Source of the DNA: Odiellus spinosus
Taxonomy: Eukaryota > Arthropoda > Arachnida > Opiliones > Phalangiidae
Length of the DNA: 64,000 nt
Assembly: GCA_963920705.1 (NCBI GenBank)
Contig: CAWUCO010000268.1
Location: forward strand, 1,798,001 to 1,862,000
Reading direction: 5' to 3'
This document shows, in pieces, positions 8,811 through 22,980 of this stretch (position 1 is the stretch's first letter; the number at the start of each line of letters is the position of its first letter). Below the pieces are notes generated by a model. That model was not told the origin of the DNA. It saw only the letters and a list, made by a program, of their open reading frames with translations, and ran no database searches. The position numbers were made by a program, and so were the translations under genes.

Positions 8811-11800
8811 GTGTCCATTTGAATCCAATAATCTTGGATTTTTAAGTGTTTTTGCTTTATTTTAACCAATTTTATATTTGTCACAATTTTGCAATTTAGA
8901 CAAAACCAAAGTCATTCGAAAGAGCAATTAATGGACAGTCTAAATAACAAGAGTTTTCAAAAATCCGTTGAAAAACAAGAAAAATATGGCCAATTCAAGA
9001 AATCATACAATATCAAAATAGTCAAATTTCAGATTTTCAAAATTCGCTTTTTGTTATTAGATGCTTTTTGAATTGTCCATATTTTCCATGTTTTTCAACG
9101 GATTTTCCAAAACTCTTGTTTTTTAGATAGACCAATATTTGCTCTTTCGAGTGGTCTTAATTTTGTCTAAATCGCTTAAAAATCAAAAGTTTTGTGTCCA
9201 TTTGAATCCAATAATCTTGGATTTTTAAGTGTTTTTGCTTTATTTTAACCAATTTCATATTGGTCACAATTTTGCAATTTAGACAAAACCAAAGTCATTC
9301 GAAAGAGCAATTAATGGACAGTCTAAATAACAAGAGTTTTCAAAAATCCGTTGAAAAACAAGAAAAATATGGTCAATTCAAGAAATCATACAATATCAAA
9401 ATAGTCAAATTTCAGATTTTAAAAATTCGCTTTTTGATATTAGATGTTTTTTGAATTGTCCATATTTTCCATGTTTTTCAACGGATTTTCCAAAACTCTT
9501 GTTTTTTAGATAGACCAATATTTGCTCTTTCGAGTGGTCTTAATTTTGTCTAAATCGCTTAAAAATCAAAAGTTTTGTGTCCATTTGAATCCAATAATCT
9601 TGGATTTTTAAGTGTTTTTGCTTAATTTTAACCAATTTTATATTTGTCACAATTTTGCAATTTAGACAAAACCAAAGTCATTCGAAAGAGCAATTAATGG
9701 AGTCTAAATAATAAGAATTTTTTAAAAATCCGTTGAAAAACAAGAAAAATATGGCCAATTCAAGAAACCATACAATATCAAAATAGTCAAATTTCAGATT
9801 TTCAAAATTCGCTTTTTGATATTAGATGTTTTTTGAATTGTCCATATTTTCCATGTTTTTCAACGGATTTTCCAAAACTCTTGTTTTTTAGATAGACCAA
9901 TATTTGCTCTTTCAAATAGTCTTAATTTTGTCTAAATCGCTTAAAAATCAAAAGTTTTGTGTCCATTTGAATCCAATAATCTTGGATTTTTAAGTGTTTT
10001 TGCTTTATTTTAACCAATTTTATATTTGTCACAATTTTGCAATTTAGACAAAACCAAAGTCATTCGAAAGAGCAATTAATGGACAGTCTAAATAACAAGA
10101 GTTTTCAAAAATCCGTTGAAAAACAAGAAAAATATGGCCAATTCAAGAAATCATACAATATCAAAATAGTCAAATTTCAGATTTTCAAAATTCGCTTTTT
10201 GTTATTAGATGCTTTTTGAATTGTCCATATTTTCCATGTTTTTCAACGGATTTTCCAAAACTCTTGATTTTCAGATAGACCAATATTTGCTCTTTCGAGT
10301 GGTCTTAATTTTGTCTAAATCGCTTAAAAATCAAAAGTTTTGTGTCCATTTGAATCCAATAATCTTGGATTTTTAAGTGTTTTTGCTTAATTTTAACCAA
10401 TTTCATATTGGTCACAATTTTGCAATTTAGACAAAACCAAAGTCATTCGAAAGAGCAATTAATGGACAGTCTAAATAACAAGAGTTTTCAAAAATCCGTT
10501 GAAAAACAAGAAAAATATGGCCAATTCAAGAAATCATACAATATCAAAATAGTCAAATTTCAGATTTTAAAAATTCGCTTTTTGATATTAGATGTTTTTT
10601 GAATTGTCCATATTTTCCATGTTTTTCAACGGATTTTCCAAAACTCTTGTTTTTTAGATAGACCAATATTTGCTCTTTCGAGTGGTCTTAATTTTGTCTA
10701 AATCGCTTAAAAATCAAAAGTTTTGTGTCCATTTGAATCCAATAATCTTGGATTTTTAAGTGTTTTTGCTTAATTTTAACCAATTTTATATTTGTCACAA
10801 TTTTGCAATTTAGACAAAACCAAAGTCATTCGAAAGAGCAATTAATGGAGTCTAAATAATAAGAATTTTTTAAAAATCCCTTGAAAAACAAGAAAAATAT
10901 GGCCAATTCAAGAAACCATACAATATCAAAATAGTCAAATTTCAGATTTTCAAAATTCGCTTTTTGATATTAGATGTTTTTTGAATTGTCCATATTTTCC
11001 ATGTTTTTCAACGGATTTTCCAAAACTCTTGTTTTTTAGATAGACCAATATTTGCTCTTTCGAGTGGTCTTAATTTTGTCTAAATCGCTTAAAAATCAAA
11101 AGTTTTGTGTCCATTTGAATCCAATAATCTTGGATTTTTAAGTGTTTTTGCTTAATTTTAACCAATTTTATATTTGTCACAATTTTGCAATTTAGACAAA
11201 ACCAAAGTCATTCGAAAGAGCAATTAATGGACAGTCTAAATAATAAGAGTTTTCAAAAATCCGTTGAAAAACAAGAAAAAAATGGCCAATTCAAGAAATC
11301 ATAGAATATCAAAATAGTCAAATTTCAGATTTTCAAAATTCGCTTTTTGATATTAGATGCTTTTTGAATTGTCCATATTTTCCATGTTTTTCAACGGATT
11401 TTCCAAAACTCTTGATTTTCAGATAGACCAATATTTGCTCTTTCGAATGGTCTTAATTTTGTCTAAATCGCTTAAAAATCAAAAGTTTTGTGTCCATTTG
11501 AATCCAATAATCTTGGATTTTTAAGTGTTTTTGCTTAATTTTAACCAATTTCATATTGGTCACAATTTTGCAATTTAGACAAAACCAAAGTCATTCGAAA
11601 GAGCAATTAATGGACAGTCTAAATAACAAGAGTTTTCAAAAATCCGTTGAAAAACAAGAAAAATATGGCCAATTCAAGAAATCATACAATATCAAAATAG
11701 TCAAATTTCAGATTTTAAAAATTCGCTTTTTGATATTAGATGTTTTTTGAATTGTCCATATTTTCCATGTTTTTCAACGGATTTTCCAAAACTCTTGTTT

Positions 11801-12637
11801 TTTAGATAGACCAATATTTGCTCTTTCGAGTGGTCTTAATTTTGTCTAAATCGCTTAAAAATCAAAAGTTTTGTGTCCATTTGAATCCAATAATCTTGGA
11901 TTTTTAAGTGTTTTTGCTTAATTTTAACCAATTTTATATTTGTCACAATTTTGCAATTTAGACAAAACCAAAGTCATTCGAAAGAGCAATTAATGGAGTC
12001 TAAATAATAAGAATTTTTTAAAAATCCGTTGAAAAACAAGAAAAATATGGCCAATTCAAGAAACCATACAATATCAAAATAGTCAAATTTCAGATTTTCA
12101 AAATTCGCTTTTTGATATTAGATGTTTTTTGAATTGTCCATATTTTCCATGTTTTTCAACGGATTTTCCAAAACTCTTGTTTTTTAGATAGACCAATATT
12201 TGCTCTTTCGAGTGGTCTTAATTTTGTCTAAATCGCTTAAAAATCAAAAGTTTTGTGTCCATTTGAATCCAATAATCTTGGATTTTTAAGTGTTTTTGCT
12301 TAATTTTAACCAATTTTATATTTGTCACAATTTTGCAATTTAGACAAAACCAAAGTCATTCGAAAGAGCAATTAATGGACAGTCTAAATAATAAGAGTTT
12401 TCAAAAATCCGTTGAAAAACAAGAAAAAAATGGCCAATTCAAGAAATCATAGAATATCAAAATAGTCAAATTTCAGATTTTCAAAATTCGCTTTTTGATA
12501 TTAGATGCTTTTTGAATTGTCCATATTTTCCATGTTTTTCAACGGATTTTCCAAAACTCTTGATTTTCAGATAGACCAATATTTGCTCTTTCGAATGGTC
12601 TTAATTTTGTCTAAATCGCTTAAAAATCAAAAGTTTT
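8811..12637 (+). repeat. Trimer HOR (~1147-1148 bp period)
   Basis: The TTCATATTGG monomer and the following GGAGTC/AAGAATTTTTT monomer recur every 1147-1148 bp (TTCATATTGG near 9253, 10401 and 11549). The monomer preceding this pair changes: GTTATTAGATGC type in the first two copies, and a GAAAAAAATGG / TCGAATGG type before the third, which recurs after it at 12255. This HOR has a constant pair and an exchanged partner. Confidence 0.85.
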
Positions 12638-15600
12638 GTGTCCATTTGAATCCAATAATCTTGGATTTTTAAGTGTTTTTGCTTAATTTTAACCAATTTT
12701 ATATTTGTCACAATTTTGCAATTTAGACAAAACCAAAGTCATTCGAAAGAGCAATTAATGGACAGTCTAAATAATAAGAGTTTTCAAAAATCCGTTGAAA
12801 AACAAGAAAAATATGGCCAATTCAAGAAATCATAGAATATCAAAATAGTCAAATTTCAGATTTTCAAAATTCGCTTTTTGATATTAGATGCTTTTTGAAT
12901 TGTCCATATTTTCCATGTTTTTCAACGGATTTTCCAAAACTCTTGATTTTCAGATAGACCAATATTTGCTCTTTCGAGTGGTCTTAATTTTGTCTAAATC
13001 GCTTAAAAATCAAAAGTTTTGTGTCCATTTGAATCCAATAATCTTGGATTTTTAAGTGTTTTTGCTTTATTTTAACCAATTTTATATTTGTCACAATTTT
13101 GCAATTTAGACAAAACCAAAGACATTCGAAAGAGCAATTAATGGACAGTCTAAATAATAAGAGTTTTCAAAAATCCGTTGAAAAACAAGAAAAATATGGC
13201 CAATTCAATAAATCATAGAATATCAAAATAGTCAAATTTCAGATTTTCAAAATTCGCTTTTTGATATTAGATGTTTTTTGAATTGTCCATATTTTCCATG
13301 TTTTTCAACGGATTTTTGAAAACTCTTGATTTTTAGATAGACCAATATTTGCTCTTTTAAATAGTCTTAATTTTGTCTAAATCGCTTAAAAATCAAAAGT
13401 TTTGTGTCCATTTGAATCCAATAATCTTGGATTTTTAAGTGTTTTTGCTTAATTTTAACCAATTTCATATTGGTCACAATTTTGCAATTTAGACAAAACC
13501 AAAGTCATTCGAAAGAGCAATTAATGGACAGTCTAAATAACAAGAGTTTTCAAAAATCCGTTGAAAAACAAGAAAAATATGGCCAATTCAAGAAATCATA
13601 CAATATCAAAATAGTCAAATTTCAGATTTTAAAAATTCGCTTTTTGATATTAGATGTTTTTTGAATTGTCCATATTTTCCATGTTTTTCAACGGATTTTC
13701 CAAAACTCTTGATTTTTAGATAGACCAATATTTGCTCTTTTAAATAGTCTTAATTTTGTCTAAATCGCTTAAAAATCAAAAGTTTTGTGTCCATTTGAAT
13801 CCAATAATCTTGGATTTTTAAGTGTTTTTGCTTAATTTTAACCAATTTCATATTGGTCACAATTTTGCAATTTAGACAAAACCAAAGTCATTCGAAAGAG
13901 CAATTAATGGACAGTCTAAATAACAAGAGTTTTCAAAAATCCGTTGAAAAACAAGAAAAATATGGCCAATTCAAGAAATCATACAATATCAAAATAGTCA
14001 AATTTCAGATTTTAAAAATTCGCTTTTTGATATTAGATGTTTTTTGAATTGTCCATATTTTCCATGTTTTTCAACGGATTTTCCAAAACTCTTGTTTTTT
14101 AGATAGACCAATATTTGCTCTTTCGAGTGGTCTTAATTTTGTCTATATCGCTTAAAAATCAAAAGTTTTGTGTCCATTTGAATCCAATAATCTTGGATTT
14201 TTAAGTGTTTTTGCTTAATTTTAACCAATTTTATATTTGTCACAATTTTGCAATTTAGACAAAACCAAAGTCATTCGAAAGAGCAATTAATGGAGTCTAA
14301 ATAATAAGAATTTTTTAAAAATCCGTTGAAAAACAAGAAAAATATGGCCAATTCAAGAAACCATACCATATCAAAATAGTCAAATTTCAGATTTTCAAAA
14401 TTCGCTTTTTGATATTAGATGTTTTTTGAATTGTCCATATTTTCCATGTTTTTCAACGGATTTTCCAAAACTCTTGTTTTTTAGATAGACCAATATTTGC
14501 TCTTTCAAATAGTCTTAATTTTGTCTAAATCGCTAAAAAATCAAAAGTTTTGTGTCCATTTGAATCCAATAATCTTGGATTTTTAAGTGTTTTTGCTTTA
14601 TTTTAACCAATTTTATATTTGTCACAATTTTGCAATTTAGACAAAACCAAAGTCATTCGAAAGAGCAATTAATGGACAGTCTAAATAACAAGAGTTTTCA
14701 AAAATCCGTTGAAAAACAAGAAAAATATGGTCAATTCAAGAAATCATACAATATCAAAATAGTCAAATTTCAGATTTTAAAAATTCGCTTTTTGATATTA
14801 GATGTTTTTTGAATTGTCCATATTTTCCATGTTTTTCAACGGATTTTCCAAAACTCTTGTTTTTTAGATAGACCAATATTTGCTCTTTCGAGTGGTCTTA
14901 ATTTTGTCTAAATCGCTTAAAAATCAAAAGTTTTGTGTCCATTTGAATCCAATAATCTTGGATTTTTAAGTGTTTTTGCTTAATTTTAACCAATTTTATA
15001 TTTGTCACAATTTTGCAATTTAGACAAAACCAAAGTCATTCGAAAGAGCAATTAATGGAGTCTAAATAATAAGAATTTTTTAAAAATCCGTTGAAAAACA
15101 AGAAAAATATGGCCAATTCAAGAAACCATACCATATCAAAATAGTCAAATTTCAGATTTTCAAAATTCGCTTTTTGATATTAGATGTTTTTTGAATTGTC
15201 CATATTTTCCATGTTTTTCAACGGATTTTCCAAAACTCTTGTTTTTTAGATAGACCAATATTTGCTCTTTCAAATAGTCTTAATTTTGTCTAAATCGCTA
15301 AAAAATCAAAAGTTTTGTGTCCATTTGAATCCAATAATCTTGGATTTTTAAGTGTTTTTGCTTTATTTTAACCAATTTTATATTTGTCACAATTTTGCAA
15401 TTTAGACAAAACCAAAGTCATTCGAAAGAGCAATTAATGGACAGTCTAAATAACAAGAGTTTTCAAAAATCCGTTGAAAAACAAGAAAAATATGGCCAAT
15501 TCAAGAAATCATACAATATCAAAATAGTCAAATTTCAGATTTTAAAAATTCGCTTTTTGATATTAGATGTTTTTTGAATTGGCCATATTTTCCATGTTTT

Positions 15601-16465
15601 TCAACGGATTTTCCAAAACTCTTGATTTTCAGATAGACCAATATTTGCTCTTTCGAGTGGTCTTAATTTTGTCTAAATCGCTTAAAAATCAAAAGTTTTG
15701 TGTCCATTTGAATCCTATAATCTTGGATTTTTAAGCGTTTTTGCTTTATTTTAATCAATTTTATATTTGTCACAATTTTGCAATTTAGACAAAACCAAAG
15801 TCATTCGAAAGAGCAATTAATGGACAGTCTAAATAATAAGAGTTTTCAAAAATCCGTTGAAAAACAAGAAAAATATGGCCAATTCAAGAAATCATAGAAT
15901 ATCAAAATAGTCAAATTTCAGATTTTCAAAATTCGCTTTTTGATATTAGATGCTTTTTGAATTGTCCATATTTTCCATGTTTTTCAACGGATTTTCCAAA
16001 ACTCTTGATTTTCAGATAGACCAATATTTGCTCTTTCGAGTGGTCTTAATTTTGTCTAAATCGCTTAAAAATCAAAAGTTTTGTGTCCATTTGAATCCAA
16101 TAATCTTTGATTTTTAAGTGTTTTTGCTTAATTTTAACCAATTTTATATTTGTCACAATTTTGCAATATGGACAAAACCAAAGTAATTCGAAAGAGCAAT
16201 TAATGGACAGTCTAAATAATAAGAGTTTTCAAAAATCCGTTGAAAAACAAGAAAAATATGGCCAATTCAAGAAATCATAGAATATCAAAATAGTCAAATT
16301 TCAGATTTTCAAAATTCGCTTTTTGATATTAGATGCTTTTTGAATTGTCCATATTTTCCATGTTTTTCAACGGATTTTCCAAAACTCTTGATTTTCAGAT
16401 AGACCAATATTTGCTCTTTCGAGTGGTCTTAATTTTGTCTAAATCGCTTAAAAATCAAAAGTTTT
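12638..16465 (+). repeat. Mosaic stretch with a tandem dimer (14170-15699)
   Basis: Ten monomers of mixed type. Two adjacent TTCATATTGG monomers lie at 13404 and 13787. A dimer is then repeated at 765-bp offset (14170 and 14935) with shared private CCATACCAT and GCTAAAAAATC. The monomer at about 13021 has an A-type tract in arm B (GGATTTTTGAAAACTC near 13310) and the one at about 16083 has GCAATATGGAC and AAAGTAATT. Confidence 0.75.
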
Positions 16466-17999
16466 GTGTCCATTTGAATCCTATAATCTTGGATTTTTAA
16501 GCGTTTTTGCTTTATTTTAACCAATTTTATATTTGTCACTATTTTGCAATTTAGACAAAACCAAAGTCATTCGAAAGAGCAATTAATGGACAGTCTAAAT
16601 AATAAGAGTTTTCAAAAATCCGTTGAAAAACAAGAAAAATATGGCCAATTCAAGAAATCATAGAATATCAAAATAGTCAAATTTCAGATTTTCAAAATTC
16701 GCTTTTTGATATTAGATGTTTTTTGAATTGTCCATATTTTCCATGTTTTTCAACGGATTTTCCAAAACTCTTGATTTTTAGATAGACCAATATTTGCTCT
16801 TTTAAATAGTCTTAATTTTGTCTAAATCGCTTAAAAATCAAAAGTTTTGTGTCCATTTGAATCCAATAATCTTGGATTTTTAAGTGTTTTTGCTTAATTT
16901 TAACCAATTTTATATTTGTCACAATTTTGCAATTTAGACAAAACCAAAGTCATTCGAAAGAGCAATTAATGGACAGTCTAAATAATAAGAATTTTTTAAA
17001 AATCCGTTGAAAAACAAGAAAAATATGGCCAATTCAAGAAACCATACAATATCAAAATAGTCAAATTTCAGATTTTCAAAATTCGCTTTTTGATATTAGA
17101 TGTTTCTTGAATTGTCCATATTTTCCATGTTTTTCAACGGATTTTCCAAAACTCTTGATTTTCAGATAGACCAATATTTGCTCTTTCGAGTGGTCTTAAT
17201 TTTGTCTAAATCGCTTAAAAATCAAAAGTTTTGTGTCCATTTGAATCCTATAATCTTGGATTTTTAAGCGTTTTTGCTTTATTTTAACCAATTTTATATT
17301 TGTCACTATTTTGCAATTTAGACAAAACCAAAGTCATTCGAAAGAGCAATTAATGGACAGTCTAAATAATAAGAGTTTTCAAAAATCCGTTGAAAAACAA
17401 GAAAAATTAGGCCAATTCAAGAAATCATAGAATATCAAAATAGTCAAATTTCAGATTTTCAAAATTCGCTTTTTGATATTAGATGTTTTTTGAATTGTCC
17501 ATATTTTCCATGTTTTTCAACGGATTTTCCAAAACTCTTGATTTTTAGATAGACCAATATTTGCTCTTTTAAATAGTCTTAATTTTGTCTAAATCGCTTA
17601 AAAATCAAAAGTTTTGTGTCCATTTGAATCCAATAATCTTGGATTTTTAAGTGTTTTTGCTTAATTTTAACCAATTTTATATTTGTCACAATTTTGCAAT
17701 TTAGACAAAACCAAAGTCATTCGAAAGAGCAATTAATGGACAGTCTAAATAATAAGAATTTTTTAAAAATCCGTTGAAAAACAAGAAAAATATGGCCAAT
17801 TCAAGAAACCATACAATATCAAAATAGTCAAATTTCAGATTTTCAAAATTCGCTTTTTGATATTAGATGTTTTTTGAATTGTCCATATTTTCCATGTTTT
17901 TCAACGGATTTTCCAAAACTCTTGTTTTTTAGATAGACCAATATTTGCTCTTTCGAATAGTCTTAATTTTGTCTAAATCGCTTAAAAATCAAAAGTTTT
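16466..17999 (+). repeat. Tandem dimer HOR, two copies of 767 bp
   Basis: The pair AATCCTATAATC/AAGCG with private GTCACTATT, followed by an AAGAATTTTTT / CCATACAAT monomer, occurs at 16466 and 17233. The second copy differs by GAAAAATTAGG and by its B-arm end. Confidence 0.85.
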
Positions 18000-20298
18000 G
18001 TGTCCATTTGAATCCAATAATCTTGGATTTTTAAGTGTTTTTGCTTTATTTTAACCAATTTTATATTTGTCACAATTTTGCAATTTAGACAAAACCAAAG
18101 TCATTCGAAAGAGCAATTAATGGACAGTCTAAATAACAAGAGTTTTCAAAAATCCGTTGAAAATCAAGAAAAATATGGCCAATTCAAGAAATCATAGAAT
18201 ATTAAAATAGTCAAATTTCAGATTTTCAAAATTCGCTTTTTGATATTAGATGTTTTTTGAATTGTCCATATTTTCCATGTTTTTCAAGGGATTTTCCAAA
18301 ACTCTTGTTTTTTAGATAGACCAATATTTGCTCTTTCGAGTGGTCTTAATTTTGTCTAAATCGCTTAAAAATCAAAAGTTTTGTGTCCATTTGAATCCAA
18401 TAATCTTGGATTTTTAAGTGTTTTTGCTTTATTTTAACCAATTTTATATTTGTCACAATTTTGCAATTTAGACAAAACCAAAGTCATTCGAAAGAGCAAT
18501 TAATGGACAGTCTAGATAATAAGAGTTTTCAAAAATCCGTTGAAAAACAAGAAAAATATGGCCAATTCAAGAAATCATAGAATATTAAAATAGTCAAATT
18601 TCAGATTTTCAAAATTCGCTTTTTGATATTAGATGTTTTTTGAATTGGCTATATTTTCCATGTTTTTCAACGGATTTTCCAAAACTCTTGTTTTTTAGAT
18701 AGACCAATATTTGCTCTTTCGAGTAGTCTTAATTTTGTCTAAATCGCTTAAAAATCAAAAGTTTTGTGTCCATTTGAATCCAATAATCTTGGATTTTTAA
18801 GTGTTTTTGCTTTATTTTAACCAATTTTATATTTGTCACAATTTTGCAATTTAGACAAAACCAAAGACATTCGAAAGAGCAATTAATGGACAGTCTAAAT
18901 AATAAGAGTTTTCAAAAATCCGTTGAAAAACAAGAAAAATATGGCCAATTCAAGAAATCATAGAATATCAAAATAGTCAAATTTCAGATTTTCAAAATTC
19001 GCTTTTTGATATTAGATGTTTTTTGAATTGTCCATATTTTCCATGTTTTTCAACGGATTTTCCAAAACTCTTGATTTTTAGATAGAACAATATTTGCTCT
19101 TTCAAATAGTCTTAATTTTGTCTAAATCGCTTAAAAATCAAAAGTTTTGTGTCCATTTGAATCCAATAATCTTGGATTTTTAAGTGTTTTTGCTTTATTT
19201 TAACCAATTTTATATTTGTCACAATTTTGCAATTTAGACAAAACCAAAGTCATTCGAAAGAGCAATTAATGGACAGTCTAAATAACAAGAGTTTTCAAAA
19301 ATCCGTTGAAAAACAAGAAAAATATGGCCAATTCAAGAAATCATACAATATCAAAATAGTCAAATTTCAGATTTTCAAAATTCGCTTTTTGTTATTAGAT
19401 GCTTTTTGAATTGTCCATATTTTCCATGTTTTTCAACGGATTTTCCAAAACTCTTGATTTTCAGATAGACCAATATTTGCTCTTTCGAGTGGTCTTAATT
19501 TTGTCTAAATCGCTTAAAAATCAAAAGTTTTGTGTCCATTTGAATCCAATAATCTTGGATTTTTAAGTGTTTTTGCTTAATTTTAACCAATTTCATATTG
19601 GTCACAATTTTGCAATTTAGACAAAACCAAAGTCATTCGAAAGAGCAATTAATGGACAGTCTAAATAATAAGAGTTTTCAAAAATCCGTTGAAAAACAAG
19701 AAAAATATGGCCAATTCAAGAAATCATAGAATATCAAAATAGTCAAATTTCAGATTTTCAAAATTCGCTTTTTGATATTAGATGTTTTTTGAATTGGCTA
19801 TATTTTCCATGTTTTTCAACGGATTTTCCAAAACTCTTGTTTTTTAGATAGACCAATATTTGCTCTTTCGAGTAGTCTTAATTTTGTCTAAATCGGTTAA
19901 AAATCAAAAGTTTTGTGTCCATTTGAATCCAATAATCTTGGATTTTTAAGTGTTTTTGCTTAATTTTAACCAATTTTATATTTGTCACAATTTTGCAATT
20001 TAGACAAAACCAAAGTCATTCGAAAGAGCAATTAATGGACAGTCTAAATAATAAGAATTTTTTAAAAATCCGTTGAAAAACAAGAAAAATATGGCCAATT
20101 CAAGAAACCATACAATATCAAAATAGTCAAATTTCAGATTTTCAAAATTCGCTTTTTGATATTAGATGTTTTTTGAATTGTCCATATTTTCCATGTTTTT
20201 CAACGGATTTTCCAAAACTCTTGTTTTTTAGATAGACCAATATTTGCTCTTTCAAATAGTCTTAATTTTGTCTAAATCGCTTAAAAATCAAAAGTTTT
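18000..20298 (+). repeat. Six-monomer segment related to 23.7-25.7 kb
   Basis: The first monomer (GTTGAAAATCAAG, ATATTAAAATAG, CAAGGG) matches the one at 23749. The three monomers 18766-19914 match 24132-25280 at an offset of 5366 bp (14 monomers), including the GTTATTAGATGC then TTCATATTGG then TCGGTTAAAAATC order. Confidence 0.8.
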
Positions 20299-22980
20299 GT
20301 GTCCATTTGAATCCAATAATCTTGGATTTTTAAGTGTTTTTGCTTTATTTTAACCAATTTTATATTTGTCACAATTTTGCAATTTAGACAAAACCAAAGT
20401 CATTCGAAAGAGCAATTAATGGACAGTCTAAATAACAAGAGTTTTCAAAAATCCGTTGAAAAACAAGAAAAATATGGCCAATTCAAGAAATCATACAATA
20501 TCAAAATAGTCAAATTTCAGATTTTAAAAATTCGCTTTTTGATATTAGATGTTTTTTGAATTGGCCATATTTTCCATGTTTTTCAACGGATTTTCCAAAA
20601 CTCTTGATTTTCAGATAGACCAATATTTGCTCTTTCGAGTGGTCTTAATTTTGTCTAAATCGCTTAAAAATCAAAAGTTTTGTGTCCATTTGAATCCTAT
20701 TATCTTGGATTTTTAAGCGTTTTTGCTTTATTTTAACCAATTTTATATTTGTCACAATTTTGCAATTTAGACAAAACCAAAGTCATTCGAAAGAGCAATT
20801 AATGGACAGTCTAAATAACAAGAGTTTTCAAAAATCCGTTGAAAAACAAGAAAAATATGGCCAATTCAAGAAATCATACAATATCAAAATAGTCAAATTT
20901 CAGATTTTAAAAATTCGCTTTTTGATATTAGATGTTTTTTGAATTGTCCATATTTTCCATGTTTTTCAACGGATTTTCCAAAACTCTTGTTTTTTAGATA
21001 GACCAATATTTGCTCTTTCGAGTGGTCTTAATTTTGTCTAAATCGCTTAAAAATCAAAAGTTTTGTGTCCATTTGAATCCAATAATCTTGGATTTTTAAG
21101 TGTTTTTGCTTAATTTTAACCAATTTTATATTTGTCACAATTTTGCAATTTAGACAAAACCAAAGTCATTCGAAAGAGCAATTAATGGACAGTCTAAATA
21201 ATAAGAGTTTTCAAAAATCCGTTGAAAAACAAGAAAAATATGGCCAATTCAAGAAATCATAGAATATCAAAATAGTCAAATTTCAGATTTTCAAAATTCG
21301 CTTTTTGATATTAGATGCTTTTTGAATTGTCCATATTTTCCATGTTTTTCAACGGATTTTCCAAAACTCTTGATTTTCAGATAGACCAATATTTGCTCTT
21401 TCGAGTGGTCTTAATTTTGTCTAAATCGCTTAAAAATCAAAAGTTTTGTGTCCATTTGAATCCAATAATCTTGGATTTTTAAGTGTTTTTGCTTAATTTT
21501 AACCAATTTTATATTTGTCACAATTTTGCAATTTAGACAAAACCAAAGTCATTCGAAAGAGCAATTAATGGACAGTCTAAATAATAAGAGTTTTCAAAAA
21601 TCCGTTGAAAAACAAGAAAAATATGGCCAATTCAAGAAATCATAGAATATCAAAATAGTCAAATTTCAGATTTTCAAAATTCGCTTTTTGATATTAGATG
21701 CTTTTTGAATTGTCCATATTTTCCATGTTTTTCAACGGATTTTCCAAAACTCTTGATTTTCAGATAGACCAATATTTGCTCTTTCGAGTGGTCTTAATTT
21801 TGTCAAAATCGCTTAAAAATCAAAAGTTTTGTGTCCATTTGAATCCAATAATCTTGGATTTTTAAGTGTTTTTGCTTTATTTTAACCAATTTTATATTTG
21901 TCACAATTTTGCAATTTAGACAAAACCAAAGACATTCGAAAGAACAATTAATGGACAGTCTAAATAATAAGAGTTTTCAAAAATCCGTTGAAAAACAAGA
22001 AAAATATGGCCAATTCAAGAAATCATAGAATATCAAAATAGTCAAATTTCAGATTTTCAAAATTCGCTTTTTGATATTAGATGTTTTTTGAATTGTCCAT
22101 ATTTTCCATGTTTTTCAACGGATTTTCCAAAACTCTTGATTTTTAGATAGACCAATATTTGCTCTTTCAAATAGTCTTAATTTTGTCTAAATCGCTTAAA
22201 AATCAAAAGTTTTGTGTCCATTTGAATTCAATAATCTTGGATTTTTAAGTGTTTTTGCTTAATTTTAACCAATTTTATATTTGTCACAATTTTGCAATTT
22301 AGACAAAACCAAAGTCATTCGAAAGAGCAATTAATGGACAGTCTAAATAATAAGAATTTTTTAAAAATCCGTTGAAAAACAAGAAAAATATGGCCAATTC
22401 AAGAAACCATACAATATCAAAATAGTCAAATTTCAGATTTTCAAAATTCGCTTTTTGATATTAGATGTTTTTTGAATTGTCCATATTTTCCATGTTTTTC
22501 AACGGATTTTCCAAAACTCTTGTTTTTTAGATAGACCAATATTTGCTCTTTCGAATAGTCTTAATTTTGTCTAAATCGCTTAAAAATCAAAAGTTTTGTG
22601 TCCATTTGAATCCAATAATCTTGGATTTTTAAGTGTTTTTGCTTTATTTTAACCAATTTTATATTTGTCACAATTTTGCAATTTAGACAAAACCAAAGTC
22701 ATTCGAAAGAGCAATTAATGGACAGTCTAAATAACAAGAGTTTTCAAAAATCCGTTGAAAAACAAGAAAAATATGGCCAATTCAAGAAATCATAGAATAT
22801 TAAAATAGTCAAATTTCAGATTTTCAAAATTCGCTTTTTGATATTAGATGTTTTTTGAATTGTCCATATTTTCCATGTTTTTCAAGGGATTTTCCAAAAC
22901 TCTTGTTTTTTAGATAGACCAATATTTGCTCTTTCGAGTGGTCTTAATTTTGTCTAAATCGCTTAAAAATCAAAAGTTTT
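20299..22980 (+). repeat. Seven-monomer segment copied at 30.65-32.95 kb
   Basis: The run of monomers 21065-22980 matches 31037-32952 at an offset of about 9972 bp, sharing GACATTCGAAAGAACAATT and TTTGAATTCAATAATC. In the second locus the first two monomers (20299 and 20682) appear fused into one at 30654: front of the first, back of the second. That fits a one-monomer unequal exchange. Confidence 0.8.
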